Program-made: the position numbers and the translations under genes
Source of the DNA: Phytophthora hibernalis
Lineage: Eukaryota; Oomycota; Peronosporomycetes; Peronosporales; Peronosporaceae
Direction of reading: 5' to 3'
Assembly: GCA_012656075.1 (NCBI GenBank)
Contig: JAAKBF010000168.1
Location: 682,001-746,000 of the forward strand
DNA length: 64,000 nt
The notes under the pieces: generated by a model
What the model saw: the letters and a program-made list of their open reading frames with translations, nothing else
The model's database searches: none
Told to the model about the DNA's origin: nothing
In this document: piece after piece, positions 9,950 through 22,300 of the stretch
Position numbering within the stretch: position 1 is the stretch's first letter
Layout: each line of letters starts with the position of its first letter

Positions 9950-12270
9950 GTGGATACTCGGATTTATTTACAGAAAGTCAAGGTCGAACCGAGAGGATCC
10001 GTGTCACCTCGCAAATCAAAGATGCCAGGACATCAGAATAGCAGCACTACTCGCGTTGTGGATCGATCGTCGTCTTTTTCGCACTCCTCGGACGTCCACG
10101 ACAGTCCCCTGGACGCTGCTCAAGCTGAAATTCGTCGGTCTCCGCTCCGGAAACCTTCTGCCAAGTTTGACACGCAAGTAGCGTCTCTACCCATTCGATT
10201 CCAAGCCATGACCCGGATAACAGAAGCAGAGATATCGGCAAACAGGGTCAGGATGGAGTCCCAAAGGAGCACCAACAATACAGGAAATAGGACGGAGGAG
10301 GAGGATGGACGGCGCCCTGCTCGAAAATTGAGCAGACGAGATCAGAGACGATCAAAGGCAGTAGATGGTAGTTTGACATCGGGGCAGACCGAACAGCCCG
10401 TTGGGCTCGTGGTGGCGCTTTTTCATGATGGTTTTGTCTGCCGTCACATCAACAAGGAAAACGAAGGGGTCGAGGGCTTTGCGCAGCCCTACGATACCGA
10501 GTCCAGGTACGGTCACTTACTTTGCTGGTCAATGTGCTATCGGAGACCTTCAGAGCTGTAACGTATCCACTTTTATCCACGTTGGTCGTGGATGCTTCAG
10601 TTATTTTCTCGCTTGTATCGATAACGGACGCGTCCCGGAAGGACTCCCGATATGGTTGGCATCTTTCGGATCTTGTCGATCTGTATTTTTCGGGGTGATA
10701 ACAATGTTTACCTGTTGTATGACGTAGATCGCATGCTCACATTACAACGGGAGCGTGCTGGCTGAGATTCACGACTACAGGGACATGGGAGCCGCTATGT
10801 GCCCAGTCTCGTCCGCATTTCTCCCAGCAGCATCAGCGCTGCCCCAAGAAGACGATACTGAGCCCGATGCTGAATGCTGTATTTGGCAAACCTTGCTTCT
10901 GCCCGGTAAAAGTCCATCACCGATTAACGCACACGTTTCCCAATTCTTTGAGACGCCGACACTGCAGTCGCTGTTCGACCACTTCCCAGATGTCACTCCT
11001 AGCGAGTTGGAAACTCTGGCCATGGATGCAAAGCGCCAACTACTGCAGGAAGAGGACGTGCTGCTTTCGTCGTCATCCACGGAATCGTCATCTCCCCGAG
11101 ACGAATCTCGGGGTTTTGGCTTCTTCCCAGCGGAACCGGAGGAAGGTCGTACGAACGGAGAAAATGAGGTTGTGGGTCTGAGAACTACGCCATCCACTCG
11201 CTCCCATTCGCAGGGAGGATTAGAAGTACCTTCTCCTGCGTCGGTGTTGTCGCCAATCCAGCGGAAAAGTGCTCGATCGACTCGAAAGGGTCAAGAAGTC
11301 AATTCAGCCAAGCGTTGTAAGCGACAGATCCAGACGAAGGCAAAAACGGCTTGCAATCGTAGAGACAGCCAGAAGTCCAAAGGCATGTGCCTGAAAAGTG
11401 GTTCCGGTACTTCCCGAGATCAAAACATGGAGATATGTGAGTCTTCTAGGAACCTTCATCCGCAACCAGGCAAACGGGGATGTATAACTGAAGATTCTGC
11501 TGCGGTTACTCCACTACCAGCAACACAGCTTTTCCTGTCGAGGTTGAAAGGAAAGCGGAGGCGACCAGACAATGAATTACTTTACGGCAAACCCGCGTGG
11601 GTGACTATAGCGCACGTCGGGAGGTTCTTTCGTGCTGCTACACGTTTGGAGCGCGAGCACTCCCGCTTTCTCCATGTAAGCACCCACTCATTTTGCGATT
11701 AAGCTGCTTACCTTCTGCGATTTTCACACGACTGATCGTGCTGTCATGTTTTGTAAAGGTGAATGCACAGCGGTTAATGCAAGTCGAGAGGCTACCCCTA
11801 CAGAAACGCAGGTAAGCCTCTTGTTTAATTTATAGTGGTGCTGATTGGTATTGTCAAGTTGGACTGAACCTTGTGCGACTTAGCACGTAGCAGGTAGCAT
11901 GCGGTACCTAGCACGCCAGCTCGGCAATCTCACACGACCCAGCGATGTTATCGCAGTATCAGGCGCCCGTGAGTTGAAAGCAGCAGAAGATGAAGGACGA
12001 GAGCTGGTCGAGCCAGACTGGACAGATAACGGTGAAGGCAGTACATCGTCTGTGCGTCAACCAGCGAAATCTTCCACCGCGCTGGTCACCCCCGACAGCG
12101 AACCTGCGTTACTCGCTCAACACAGAGACACAGAAGATATCATGCTCGGGCAGTTCTTCGACCTCGCAACGGAGACAACCAATCTGGTCAAAGACTACCA
12201 GCCGACAGCAGGCGCGCCACACTTCAACGTCTTCGACGACGACGGTAATCTGCAGCTCACATCCACTTGA
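9950..12270 (+). CDS. Unrecognised multi-exon protein
   Basis: I do not recognise the product. The first exon (9,950 to about 10,507) is basic and low-complexity, rich in Ser, Arg and Lys, and ends with a compact region (VGLVVALFHDGFVCRHINK) that looks folded. A middle part (about 10,650-10,730, YGWHLSDLVDLYFSG then DNNVYLLYDVDRML) needs an intron and one frame repair. The long exon 10,755 to about 11,674 has acidic, Ser-rich and basic segments resembling nuclear localisation sequences (KRKRRRP-like). A short exon (11,759-11,812, VNAQRLMQVERLPLQKR) is bounded by a clear intron on each side (donor at about 11,675; GTAAGC at 11,813). The last exon runs from about 11,882 to the stop at 12,270. 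It could be two adjacent genes; the shared strand and matching splice phases favour one. A nuclear or chromatin role is only a guess from composition. Confidence 0.55.
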
Positions 12271-12325
12271 AAGTCACGAAAGATCACAAATTTTAGCCAA
12301 CCATCACCTGTATGAACATTTTTCA

Positions 12326-12855
12326 TCACTTCTTGATGTGGTCGTAGAGTCCGTCGCACGCGTCCTCCAGCAGGTCCAGCACGTGGTCGAACCCGCCTTC
12401 GTACCATGGATCAGGTACGCGTGTGGCGTCCTTGAATCTCTTGCAGTAGTCGGTCATCATGGAGATCTTGCGCTCCGCAATGTCCCGACAGGAGGCTCCA
12501 CCCCAAGCTTCAGCAGCCTCCAGTACCGCCGTCTTGTTCTTGTCCTCCATGCAGATAATGAAGTCGAACTCGTCGATGTCCTGCTGCTTGAGCGGCCGCG
12601 AACGCGACGTCATGACGTAGCCGCGCTTCTCGGCCTCCTTGGTCATGCGCGCGTCGGCCGCGTCACCTTCGTGGTAGGACCATCCTCCAGCACTGTACCA
12701 ATTAGGGTTGCCGCCTCCAGTGCCGCACGAGTCAATATAAAACGAAGACGTGTCTGCTCCCGTCTTCTTAGCCACGAGGCCCTTGAGAACAGCCTCCCCG
12801 CAGGACTACGACAGATATTGCCCAGACACACGAACAGCACACTCACCATTGTCAA
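12326..12855 (-). CDS. Low-molecular-weight protein tyrosine phosphatase (one frame break)
   Basis: Cytosolic acid phosphatase family that removes phosphate from tyrosines through a cysteinyl intermediate. The P-loop is complete near the N-terminus (VCLGNICRSP, the CX5R signature), and the general-acid loop is present near the C-terminus (DPWYEGG). Length is about 175 residues, a little over the usual 155-160. The frame breaks inside the G run right after CRSPAG: the plus strand has four C at 12,796-12,799 where five would restore GEAVLKGLVAKK. Everything downstream is uninterrupted to the stop. I read the break as an assembly error. The start at 12,855 puts the P-loop at residues 9-18, as usual. 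The gene is head-to-head with the BuGZ gene at 118 bp. Confidence 0.92.
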
Positions 12856-12973
12856 TTGTCAACTGCTGGACGTGCGTCATGATTTGGATACGTTTGGTGT
12901 ATGGGAACATGAATATAATGTGGTTGACACTACACATTAAATAACGGATCGTCCGTGGAGCAGACGCCAAGAA

Positions 12974-13932
12974 ATGGGCAAGAAGAAGCGGCGCGATGAC
13001 GCGGTCGAGGCTCCGGCTAGACGCATCTTCTGCTACTACTGCGAGCGCAACTTCGACGACGAGAAGGTGCTGATCCTGCACCAGAAGGCGCGTCACTTCA
13101 AGTGCCCCACGTGCCACAAGAGACTCAGTACCATCAGCGGCATGATCATCCACTTCCAACAGGTGCACAAGGAACCGCTCCAGGGCGTCCCGAACGCCAA
13201 ACCAGGCAGAGAAAGTCCGGATGTTGAGGTCTACGGCATGGAAGGCGTGCCAGGTGCGGTCTTTGATTTGTTAATAGGCGTCGAAACCTTTGATTAATCT
13301 TATTTTTACTATATTATTTTGTTGTAGATGCTGATGGAGTGGTGACCAAGAAGCCTCGGGTTGAGGCACCACGTCTGCCTATGATGGGCGGCTTTCCAGG
13401 TCGAGGCATGCCTCCGCCGTTTATGGGCCGGCCGATGCAATTTCCAGGAGGGATGGGTACTGGTATGATGCCTATACGGCCTCCACCGCCGGGTGTTGGA
13501 GGTGCAATCCCCACCTCCGACGAGAGGGTTCCCGGGTGGTGTCATGCCGCCTCCTAGAATGGTGGCACCACAGGGCTACCCGCCGTACGGTGGAGTGCCA
13601 CAACAATGGGCGAGAGGACCGCCTCCGGGCGCTATGGCGCCTCGTGCTCCGTACATGAATCAGCAAGTGCAGGCCGGGATAGCACCACCGGGGTTGGCTC
13701 AGTCAGCAATACGAACGTGTTCGATGGCGCTGCACAAAAGGAGGTGAAAAACGACCGCGGACTTGTGTTTGTTGACGAGAGCACATCGATGGTACGTACG
13801 AATAAGTCGGTATGCAGGGTTTCCCGGTAAACTGACGGTTTGATTCATTGTTCAGGAGGAAAAGCGCGCTCCGACCGAAGTACGCGTACAAGCCACTGGG
13901 GGCAACTGGCACAGCTGGCGGAGTGGCTTGAA
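12974..13932 (+). CDS. BuGZ/ZNF207-type zinc finger protein with GLEBS-like tail
   Basis: In animals and plants BuGZ binds BUB3 through a GLEBS motif and works at kinetochores and on spindle microtubules. Exon 1 (12,974-13,253) has a lysine-rich start and two C2H2 fingers (CYYCERNF...H, CPTCHKRL...HFQQVH) spaced as in ZNF207. Intron 13,254-13,327 is exact, with phase joining VP to DADG. The second exon is Pro/Gly/Met-rich, typical of the family's disordered middle, with one extra C in the run 13,509-13,512. Intron 13,792-13,855 precedes the tail STSM|EEKRA, which fits the family's LEERRAxLPKY element. A one-base slip then moves the frame to PKYAYKPLG and a stop at 13,930-13,932. Assignment is firm; the reading frame is not. 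Confidence 0.85.
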
Positions 13933-14450
13933 ACAAGTAGCATACCCAGAAAGAAGACAGTCGAGCCGCCTCATTTGGAGCTATATCATCAAGTTTGCCT
14001 AACACAGTTCGGCTTGATTTGGTGATCGACGGATGTATGGTACGATCTGCTTTCGATTTGGGTGCACATGATCAAGGGTTAAAGAAAGATTCATTTTCCT
14101 CACTCACTAGTTGTTCACGGTTGGCCCCGCTGCTGTTGTCCGCCAAAGTGTTTTGAGCCTTTGAGCGGCGCCTATGTGAGTTCTGTGTTATTAGTTTCGT
14201 ACCCCTCCTTCGTGGTTCTTATGTGCTGTTTGATTTGTTTTAGCACGGTACGGTCAACGTGAAAATACGCAACTGGACTGGGTTTTGCGTCGCTACAAAT
14301 CTGGGTAGCCGCCGTACTTCGAGCAATAGCTCTTGAAGGACGCCGACACTGGGCTGGGAAGCTGTTCCGGATCATTCTCCTGCTCGTTGTTGTCATCGGC
14401 CGTGTTGTTACCGACTTGTATACCTGGCTCCACGTTGGCCTGACTCCAAT
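13933..14450. other. Intergenic, convergent 3' ends, nothing recognised
   Basis: Lies between the 3' end of the BuGZ gene and the 3' end of the minus-strand MLO-like gene. No conserved reading frame, repeat or RNA gene was seen. Confidence 0.5.
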
Positions 14451-17130
14451 TCATTGTTGGGGCAGGCACGTTGATCTCCATCCTGGTTGGTCGAGGACTC
14501 CTACACAAGCTGCTCGTGCTGCTAGTGAATGAAGGTGGCCCTTGGGAGCCTGGTTGTCGAGGTTATTAACGGCAGCTGTAGGCAGGGACCCACCCATCGA
14601 CTGGAAAGCTGCGAGATTGAATGCTCGCCTCGCGGCACCATAATTACCGTCATCTCCAGAGGCACTACCCACACTGCCAACGGACCTGCTGTGACCCTTC
14701 CAGCGACTTTGCATATTGTTGCCGAGAGTGTTATTGCGTCCAAGCGAGTTATTGTGGTCGATGGAGTTGCCGTTACCAGGAAAGTAGCGCGATCCACTGG
14801 GTCTCGTATTGACGGAAGATGCTGGGGAGTCGTAAATGCGAAGAAATACGTTCGTTGGAGAACCCACGGCGTCCCGCTGGCCAGCGATTTGGTCTGGCAA
14901 ATCTGCCGGTATAATTTGGCCGAGTGGTGGGGTAACAAGACCGAGCGGTGGTGTCACGAGACCGAGCGGTGGCGTCACGAGACCAAAGGGCGGTGTTGCT
15001 GTCGGTGGCTGGTAGCCTTCTCCCTCCGTGTAGTGACTTCGCAGGAATGATCGACGCATGATTCGCGTATGTGTCTTCACCTGCAATTGGGTTACGTTGC
15101 GGTGCTTTCCTTCCTCGTCACCGTTGCTGGCATTGAGATCCACAAAAATACCCGTGAGGCTCATAACCAGCACGAGACTGGGCATTGTGAGAGGCGTGAT
15201 AACAAAGAGTGATAATGTCGGGAACATCACCATGAGGGTCAAAAGCGCTGATCGACTTGCTTGTGAGTACGACGAGTTCGAAACACTGTTGATTTCAACC
15301 AGTGAAAGCCACACCAGGTAGAAGGCTTGTCCGATCGTGGCAAACTGAAATAGTCGAAGCAGCAACTTTGGGTTGTTGAACCAGAACCGGTGGTCATGGT
15401 AGTGTAGCTGTCTGTGGCAAAGTGCAGACATCTGCATGCGAATCATTGCACGGACGGCGAGTGCTGCAGCCTTGAACTTCATTGCACTCTTCTTGCGACG
15501 AGCCTGCAATATGCCTTCAAGATCTTCAGTGGAATTCTCCTCCGTCGACTCCTCGGCTGAAGCTGGTATCGAGTCATTATTATTGTGCTGCCAGCGTTTG
15601 CGCCCTCGATTGCGACCTCCAGAAGTTTTGAGCACTTTGTCAAGCCGAGCTTGGATATCTCTCTTCGTGATAATGCGTAGACGGTCATCAACGATGCCAC
15701 GCAAGATCGTCAGCACCTTGAAAAGATGACGACGTTCACCAGCAGCAGCAAGCCTCCAACGCCGATGAAGATCCAGTGATCTTGGTCAGGGAATATTGAC
15801 GGCAGCAAGCAGATAACCACGAGGATTATGAATGCGCTTGGATGGATGTTGGTCATGTGGAGCAGCAAGTTACGCATGCATAGAACATGGTACTTCGCGT
15901 ACGTCATACGGTCTTTATCGTCTTCTGCGTTGTCTGCACCGACTTCTCCTGCATTTTGCACCGGCGGATTTGGACGAACGCCAAACAGCCGCTCCATCTC
16001 CGCAGGGTTCTTGTAGATGTATCCGCTTCTGTTCTGGCAAAGGTTGTACGCCAGGATTTCAAAGCTCTTCCAGAGATTCCATTGCTTGCGCACGTTGAAG
16101 TGGAAGCACCACCCTTCGCGTTGGTATCGCTGCAGTAGCAGGCTGTACGCTCTGGTGCCTAATACAAGGTCCATGCCAGACAACGCTCTCGTTCTCATGG
16201 CCATCGTGCGGTACACGCCGTCTCCATCGGAGCGTTGACGGGCTCGCATGGCGATATAGTAGTCGTCGGACGGAGTATCGAGCGTGCGTTCCCCGTCTTC
16301 ATTGAAACTACTGCCAGAGCTGTACGGATTAATATCCCGAGCCAGCGAGGACGCGTCTCGGATGAAGGAATGACGCATACGACGGCCATTAACACCGCAG
16401 TCATCTCGGTCACTACTACTGCCGATGATACTGGGGTAGCGGGGGTCGTACGTGTCGTCGTGGATGTCGCTGAAGCTCTCCCGGCGCTCCTCAGGCTGCT
16501 TCTTCATCTCCCACACGATTTTGGGCACGACCGTGCCGATGAAAGCAGCAGCAGCACAATGACAATAAAGTAGATCATGGTGAGGAACACGATGTAGTGG
16601 AAGAACTCGTAGAAGTGGAGCTGCTCCGAAGCCGTGAGGTCGTTGAGGCGCAGCGACTTGAGTGCGCCGCTCGTGTTGAGCGTGAAGATGACCATGGACA
16701 GGAAACCCAGGATCATGACCTCCTCGAAGACGCGGTTCACGATCTTGCGTAGCTGTGGACACTTGATAGAAGCACGAACGCACTCGATCAGTCGGTCCAC
16801 GGCGATAGAAATGGCAATGATCACTGCAAGCAGGAACACGGCCGTCTGGATGTTGTGGTGCAGACACAGCGTGTTGCCGACGCCCAGGAAGGACCCGGAG
16901 CTGTGGCAGTACGGGTTGCCGTCCTCGTCGGCCAGCTTTCGCAGTAAATTGTCGTTGATATCCATACCTGTCTCTCGAAATTGTGCAGCAGACACCGAAT
17001 GGCCCTTGAGATCGTCCAACGTGAACAACAACATCGCAAGTAAAGCCGAAGACTTAATTGGGAGGCGAGTGCCAGTCGGGCGAGCTCTGCGACGGCCTCG
17101 GACCCCTAAGTCAACGTTCATTTTTGACAC
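14451..17130 (-). CDS. MLO-like seven-transmembrane protein (two frame breaks)
   Basis: About 890 residues with at least seven hydrophobic spans. The first follows a Cys-containing outer loop, then a cytoplasmic KIVNRVFEEVMILGFLSM segment matches the plant MLO pattern of basic residues plus EExMLLGFxS. The region FWFNNPKLLLRLFQFATI matches the MLO FWFxxPxLLLxLIxF block before the last two spans. Plant MLO proteins are plasma-membrane proteins (calcium channels in recent work) whose loss blocks powdery mildew; oomycete homologues are little studied. Frame breaks lie near 16,555 (LLLL|FIGTVVPKIVWEM) and 15,720 (VVIF|KVLTILRG), both explained by one-base slips. The cytoplasmic loop after span 3 is much longer than in plants and is rich in Asp, Ser and Arg. 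The tail is Asn/Ser/Pro-rich and carries 7-residue repeats. Start chosen at 17,130 because the upstream frame is closed. Confidence 0.75.
14921..14996 (-). repeat. 21-bp repeat encoding TPPLGLV heptapeptides
   Basis: Between three and four copies of a 21-bp unit encode TPPFGLV/TPPLGLV in the cytosolic tail of the MLO-like protein. Changes between units are mostly silent or conservative, so the peptide may be under selection. Confidence 0.75.
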
Positions 17131-17902
17131 GCTCTGCTATTTGCAGATGTGCGAGGTTGAAGGCGAAAGTGGAAGTGGAGCCTGCTTACGTCGGTTCGCC
17201 AAGCAGACCCAGAGTGCATGTCAAACGTTCTACGAAGCTCGTTGGTTACATCTGGTACGTTCAACGTCCGACGACATCTGGTCTTTCGAGTGCTTGAAGA
17301 GCACTGCTTGTCCGTACCCACACAGAGTCGAAATCCAGACGCCCGAGATAGTCGAGCGAGCGCACAACCTGCTTTTTTTCGCCGTATGCTTGCCTGTAAG
17401 ATGGGGAGGAGGTGAAGGTGCTGTTTGTTGCCGGTCGAGTTGTCCGTCAACTGCCTCGACGACAGGCCCGTTTGATCGGCACGTAATGGGCTGGGCTCGA
17501 GATTCAGCCTTGTCTACATGTAGCGCGTTTTTCTTATAAAGGTGCAAGTGCTAGAGCTGAACCCGCGTATTACTTCTATTGCGAACCATGCGTTTGTTGC
17601 ATAAGAATCTTATAAGGTGGAGCTGAAGCTGAAGCAACAGCAACCCAGATTGATCACTGCATGATCACATCGGACCATTCGATGCGATGCAATGCAATGT
17701 AGCCATTCGGCCCATCCACGTCTAGCGCCACAAACTTCAGCCCGTTAAATGGTGTCGAGTTGTGAACGTTATTAATAGCTGGTGGCGCTTGGTCAGCAGT
17801 GCAAGATCAGGTCTCGACTTCGTAACGGACCAATGCCCATGTGCCACCGCAGCGCAATCGCCTTGATGATGCCGCCATCCCGTCATTGACATGAGGACGG
17901 TC
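17131..17902. other. Intergenic region between divergent MLO-like and ODC-like genes
   Basis: No reading frame on either strand looks protein-like. The right end contains the ODC-like core promoter listed separately. Long open stretches here are antisense shadows of the MLO-like gene. Confidence 0.5.
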
Positions 17903-17916
17903 TCATTATCCAATTT
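17903..17916 (+). promoter_or_regulatory. Inr plus FPR core promoter of the ODC-like gene
   Basis: TCATTATCCAATTT matches 13 of 14 positions of the oomycete initiator plus flanking-promoter-region consensus TCAYTYYNCAWTTT. It ends 30 nt before the ATG at 17,947, the usual distance for short oomycete leaders. Confidence 0.6.
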
Positions 17917-17946
17917 GAGTTGGAAGCAACAAGTACCAACTTTTCC

Positions 17947-19139
17947 ATGACTGCAATTGTGGACGAGCGTTTTCTGACTGCATCTCGAGCGCACATCGAG
18001 TCTCTGGGTGACGCAGCCGAAGACGCCTTCTACACCATCGACCTACAGCACGTCGCGAACCAGTACCGGCGCATGGTGACACAACTTCCACGCGTGTTGC
18101 CTTTTTACACCGTCAAATGCCACCCGGACACGCGTGTCCTGGAACTTATGGCCAAACTCGGAGCTGGAGTTGATTGTGCGAGTCAGTCGGAGGTGGCGCT
18201 GTCTTTGAACCACGGAGTGCCACCCGAACGCATCATCTTCGCCAACACGATGAAGCAACGTTCGCATTTGCGCTTCGCTCGAGAGCACCACGTGCCGCTC
18301 ATGACCTTCGACTCGAGCGACGAACTCGTCAAGATCCAGCACGAGTTCCCGAGGCGGAACTCGTGCTGCGTCTGCAGGTTGACGACTCCAAGGCGCGTCA
18401 CCAGTTCGGTCCCAAATTCGGCACGCCCACGGCGACTGTACCAACGCTTCTCGAGACAGCAAAACGTCTGGATCTCAATGTGGTCGGCGTCTGCTTTCAC
18501 GTGGGTGTGGGGGTCCTGGATGCCAGTGCGTTCGTAGACGCAATTGTACGCGCCAAAGAGGCATTCGCAATGGGCCTCAAAGCTGGTTATCACTTCACGC
18601 TACTGAATCTTGGTGGCGGCTTTGCTGGGGACGACCTTGGACCTGTCAAGTTCGAAGACGCAGCGAAAGCTATCAACGAAGTGCTGGAAGATCTCTTCCC
18701 AGAAGACAGCGGCGTGCGGATCATCTCGGAGCCAGGACGATACTTCGTGTCGGCTTGTGCCACACTCACGGTGAACGTCATTGGACGGAAGATCGACCCT
18801 GAGCTCATGCCTGCTGACGAACTAAACTCAGAGCTGCCTCGCTACATGTACATCGTGAACGACGGCAAGCACGGCTCGTTCAGTACGCCACATCTGTGTG
18901 TGGTGTCACCTCCTGTTGTGCTTAAAGCAGTCAATGTTGACTCGTCTAAACCAGTACCATGTAGTCTGTGGGGCCCTACCATGGACGGCAAAGACGCCAT
19001 CACGCGTGACACGAAGCTGCCTGTTCTGCAAGTTGGTGACTGGATCACGTTCCCACGTATGGGCGCCTACAGCTTCGCCACCGGCTCAACCTTCAACGGG
19101 TTCTCGCTGCCAAGTCGCATCTACATCGAAGAGGAATAG
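17947..19139 (+). CDS. Ornithine/diaminopimelate-type decarboxylase fold, ODC-like, altered active site
   Basis: Fold-type III PLP protein of ornithine decarboxylase length (about 397 residues). Present are the PLP-lysine region (FYTVKCHPD), VDCASQSEV, the DDSKA element, FHVG with its His, the glycine loop LNLGGGF, EPGRYF, and MGAYSFATGSTFNGF near the end. Three positions depart from true ODC. The Ser after HVG is Val. The YDH segment after NDGxxGSF is absent (the sequence goes to STPHLCVV). The catalytic Cys in WGPTCDG is Met (codon 18,980-18,982, WGPTMDGKD). In mammalian ODC the Cys and the Asp of YDH line the substrate site. This may be a regulatory pseudoenzyme or an enzyme of changed specificity. 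One frame break near 18,352 (KIQHEFP|EAELVLRL) is a single missing G. An Inr/FPR core promoter lies 31-44 nt upstream of the ATG. Confidence 0.85.
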
Positions 19140-19336
19140 GACAACAGTAGTAACGAAACCCTCACTTTTACCATCGTAAAACAACAATTCACTTCGCTCG
19201 AAAGTAAAGTTGAAGTCACTCTCAATCTTTAAGTTGCTGTAGCATGACCTATTTCATGTTCGCCACACAACCAGCAACGTATTCAGTTCATAAGCCAAAC
19301 AGAGAACAAACCGAGGAGCGCGCGCCCTCGGACGCC

Positions 19337-22300
19337 ATGAACGACCCGTTCTTCGACGAGGTAGGCTTCCTATCAGCACCCCACTACGCTCCTCATATGA
19401 TCCTCTGTCTCACCTTCATTCTAATGTTTTCTCGCTCGAAACGCTGCAGGATGGCGGAGAATTCGCGGATTATCCGTCTCCGTCGGCCTCTTCCCCCTCT
19501 GTGAAGCCGCAACGCCACAATAAAGAGACTCCTATTGCTGATCCAGTGGCTCCAGGTGGTCGACTGTCAACACGCAGTCCTGCAGCTTCCAGTAGTGTCG
19601 CTTCCAGGTCTTTTGCGCGTGATAGAACAGGTTCTACGACCAGTAACGCAACGGACGTGGGAAAGCCGGGTAAACACCGCAAAAGCACGGGAAACTACGC
19701 CGCAAAGCCAGCCAGGAGCTGTTCGACGTGCAGTGGGAGTCGGACGTGAAGGTGTCCAAGTGCGGCCTCTGCAGGTCGGATTTCTCGCTCGTGAGACGCA
19801 AACATCATTGTCGCAACTGTGGACGCGTCATGTGCTCGGACTGCTCGTCCTTTTTGTACTTTGAGTTCTCCCACCGAAAACACCGGGTGTGCACTACGTG
19901 TAATAATGAGTTGCTCGCGGAGCAAGAAGCATTTGATCGCGAAACTCTCGCTGGTGGGAGCCAGGGGCAGGATACGACGACGAATTTGTTTGAAGACTCG
20001 AGTGACGATGGACCCTCAGCTGTGGCAGTAACACCAGCTTCATCTGGTGATGTTCAGCAGAATAATTTGCGGTCGACCTTGGCGAATGCTCGTAATAATG
20101 GTGATGATGAAAAGGCCAGAAAGAAAAAGGAGAAAAGGGAGAAGCTGGAGAAGAGGGCGGAAAGACCGCTGGTTGGAAATACGGAGAGAATTTCACGAAG
20201 ACAAGTCGAAGAGAAAAGAATGAAGCAGCACTGTTCGATGAAGCGGAGGACGATTGGTTTACGGATGTGCCAGGTCAAAACGCCCGCTCTCATGATACTG
20301 GTGTCGAGTTCAGTGAGGCTGGATCGAAGGGGAAGACAGGAGAGACCGCGTAAGGGACACCTATACCATCTCATCTGCAACAGATCAAAAACCGATACTT
20401 CCGCCGATGGCTGGAAGCACGTTGACTGCTGGAATCACCGGCAAGGGTTACTTCTCCGATCAATTCCGGTATGATGATGTTGGAGGACCGGCACTGGGGC
20501 ACGATGATGATTTATCCGTAGAAATGCCGCGACCAAAGCAGCAGCCACCTACGAGGATCTACACTGACCACAGTGTAAAACCAAGTCACCTCACCGTCAA
20601 TGGCTATTTCTCAGAACAATTTCAATATGATAATGTCAGTGGGCCCAGTCTTGGCCACGACGATGATCACTCTGTTGGCATGCCTCGACCAAAGCAACAA
20701 CCGGTGGACATGCCCTATAGCTATGACAGTGTTAATTCCAGACAAAGACTGTCAGAACACAACACACCTCCAGACGATAATGGGTCTTCAGAGTTTCAGC
20801 CTCGCCTTACGTTCAAGGACGGTTTGAAAGACATTTTTGGGTCAAAGCAACGAGATTCGAAAAAGGAGAACAAATCGAAGGCGAGAAAGCCTCGCGCTCG
20901 GGGCAACGAAAACATGACGCTTGATGAACTGAATCCATCATATTCTTCGGAAGATGAACCTCGGTTGCTTGCATCAGCCATGTTAGGCACTACTGCAACT
21001 TCGGCTCAGCCTATGTTCTATGAAAACGATGCTGACAAATTTGTCGTTGATGACTCCCGGGGTTCTTTGAGGCAACTATCGCGGAGCAAGAGGCGCAGCA
21101 TAAAAGGAAAGAGGAACAGCAGCAGCAACTTGCAAGTGATACGGCTTGGGTAAATAGTTCGGCGCTGCCACCAAGTGTTCCAGCGCATCGCTTCTCTAGC
21201 GAACAAGATTCCTATAGTATCGTGGATCATCCTTCGCATACGTCAAACTCTCCTGTTGAAAACCAACGAGTGCGCAGTGCCCGTGCGAGCACTACTGGAA
21301 GCAACGGAAATACGAAGGGTGGCTTCACTGGGGCACTTAAGCGGTTTTTCGGTATGGGATCAAAGACAGTGAAGGCGACTACACCACCGAAGTCTGTCAA
21401 AGTATCGGCTGCTCTTTCGGCTACCCCGCCACCGAAGGGTAGTACCGAAAAACTTACTGCCGATGTACCTGTGAGCACTCACCGTGGCAACAGTATTCTG
21501 AATGAACCAGCTTCGAGTGGGCTTGCAAGACCTGTCGTACATGTTTATGAAACCAGTCGCGAAGAGCCAGCCCCGCAGGAGAGCTTTCGCAACACCATGG
21601 GTGCGTATGCCGATCCTACTGATGGTCATTCTCGTTTTGAAGCCTCTGTACCTTTGCAGGCTAGTGCCATAAGCCAAAGCTTTGACCAAATTCAGCAAAG
21701 GTCAGATCGTAAGCGTCGAGATACGTTTGATGATCTCTTTGAGTCGCCGAAAAATGACCTAGCTGCCAGTGGTGTCGGCCGGAACAGTTTAGCGGGGGCA
21801 AATGGGTGGACAACTGGCCGTGATGAAAGCTCTCACACTGGGCGAGGGTCATACAGTGCTTCTGCTGTTGGTGTGGCTCGCTTTGACCATCGAAGATCCA
21901 TAGATGAAACTGATGATTTCACGCTTGGAGACGAGCCAAAACGATCTCAACCCCCAGCTCCGTTGTCCAACAATTCTACCGATGCATGGAGGCAATCTGC
22001 AACAATGTCAATACTGGATGATCGAAAATATGCAACTCAATCGGAGGAATCAACGTTCACGTGGAGCAATGTACGGGCAGTTCCAGGTCTTGGAACGGCT
22101 ACGTATGCTGTTCCGACCAGCCTTCAGCCCCGAGGAACCTACGATGATAACCGAGATTCGTCGTTTCAGTACGATACCCCTTCTGTTCCACTTGGTAGCA
22201 TCATGGATGACTTGAAGCGTGGTTCGACTGCAAAAACATCGCCGGCCAAGCCTTCAATTGATGATTTCTTCGCCGAATTTGAAGAGCCTAATGACTACGT

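Noticed and set aside
16634..17539. Plus-strand 301-codon open frame
   Set aside because: Its first half is antisense to the MLO-like coding region and it has no protein-like features.
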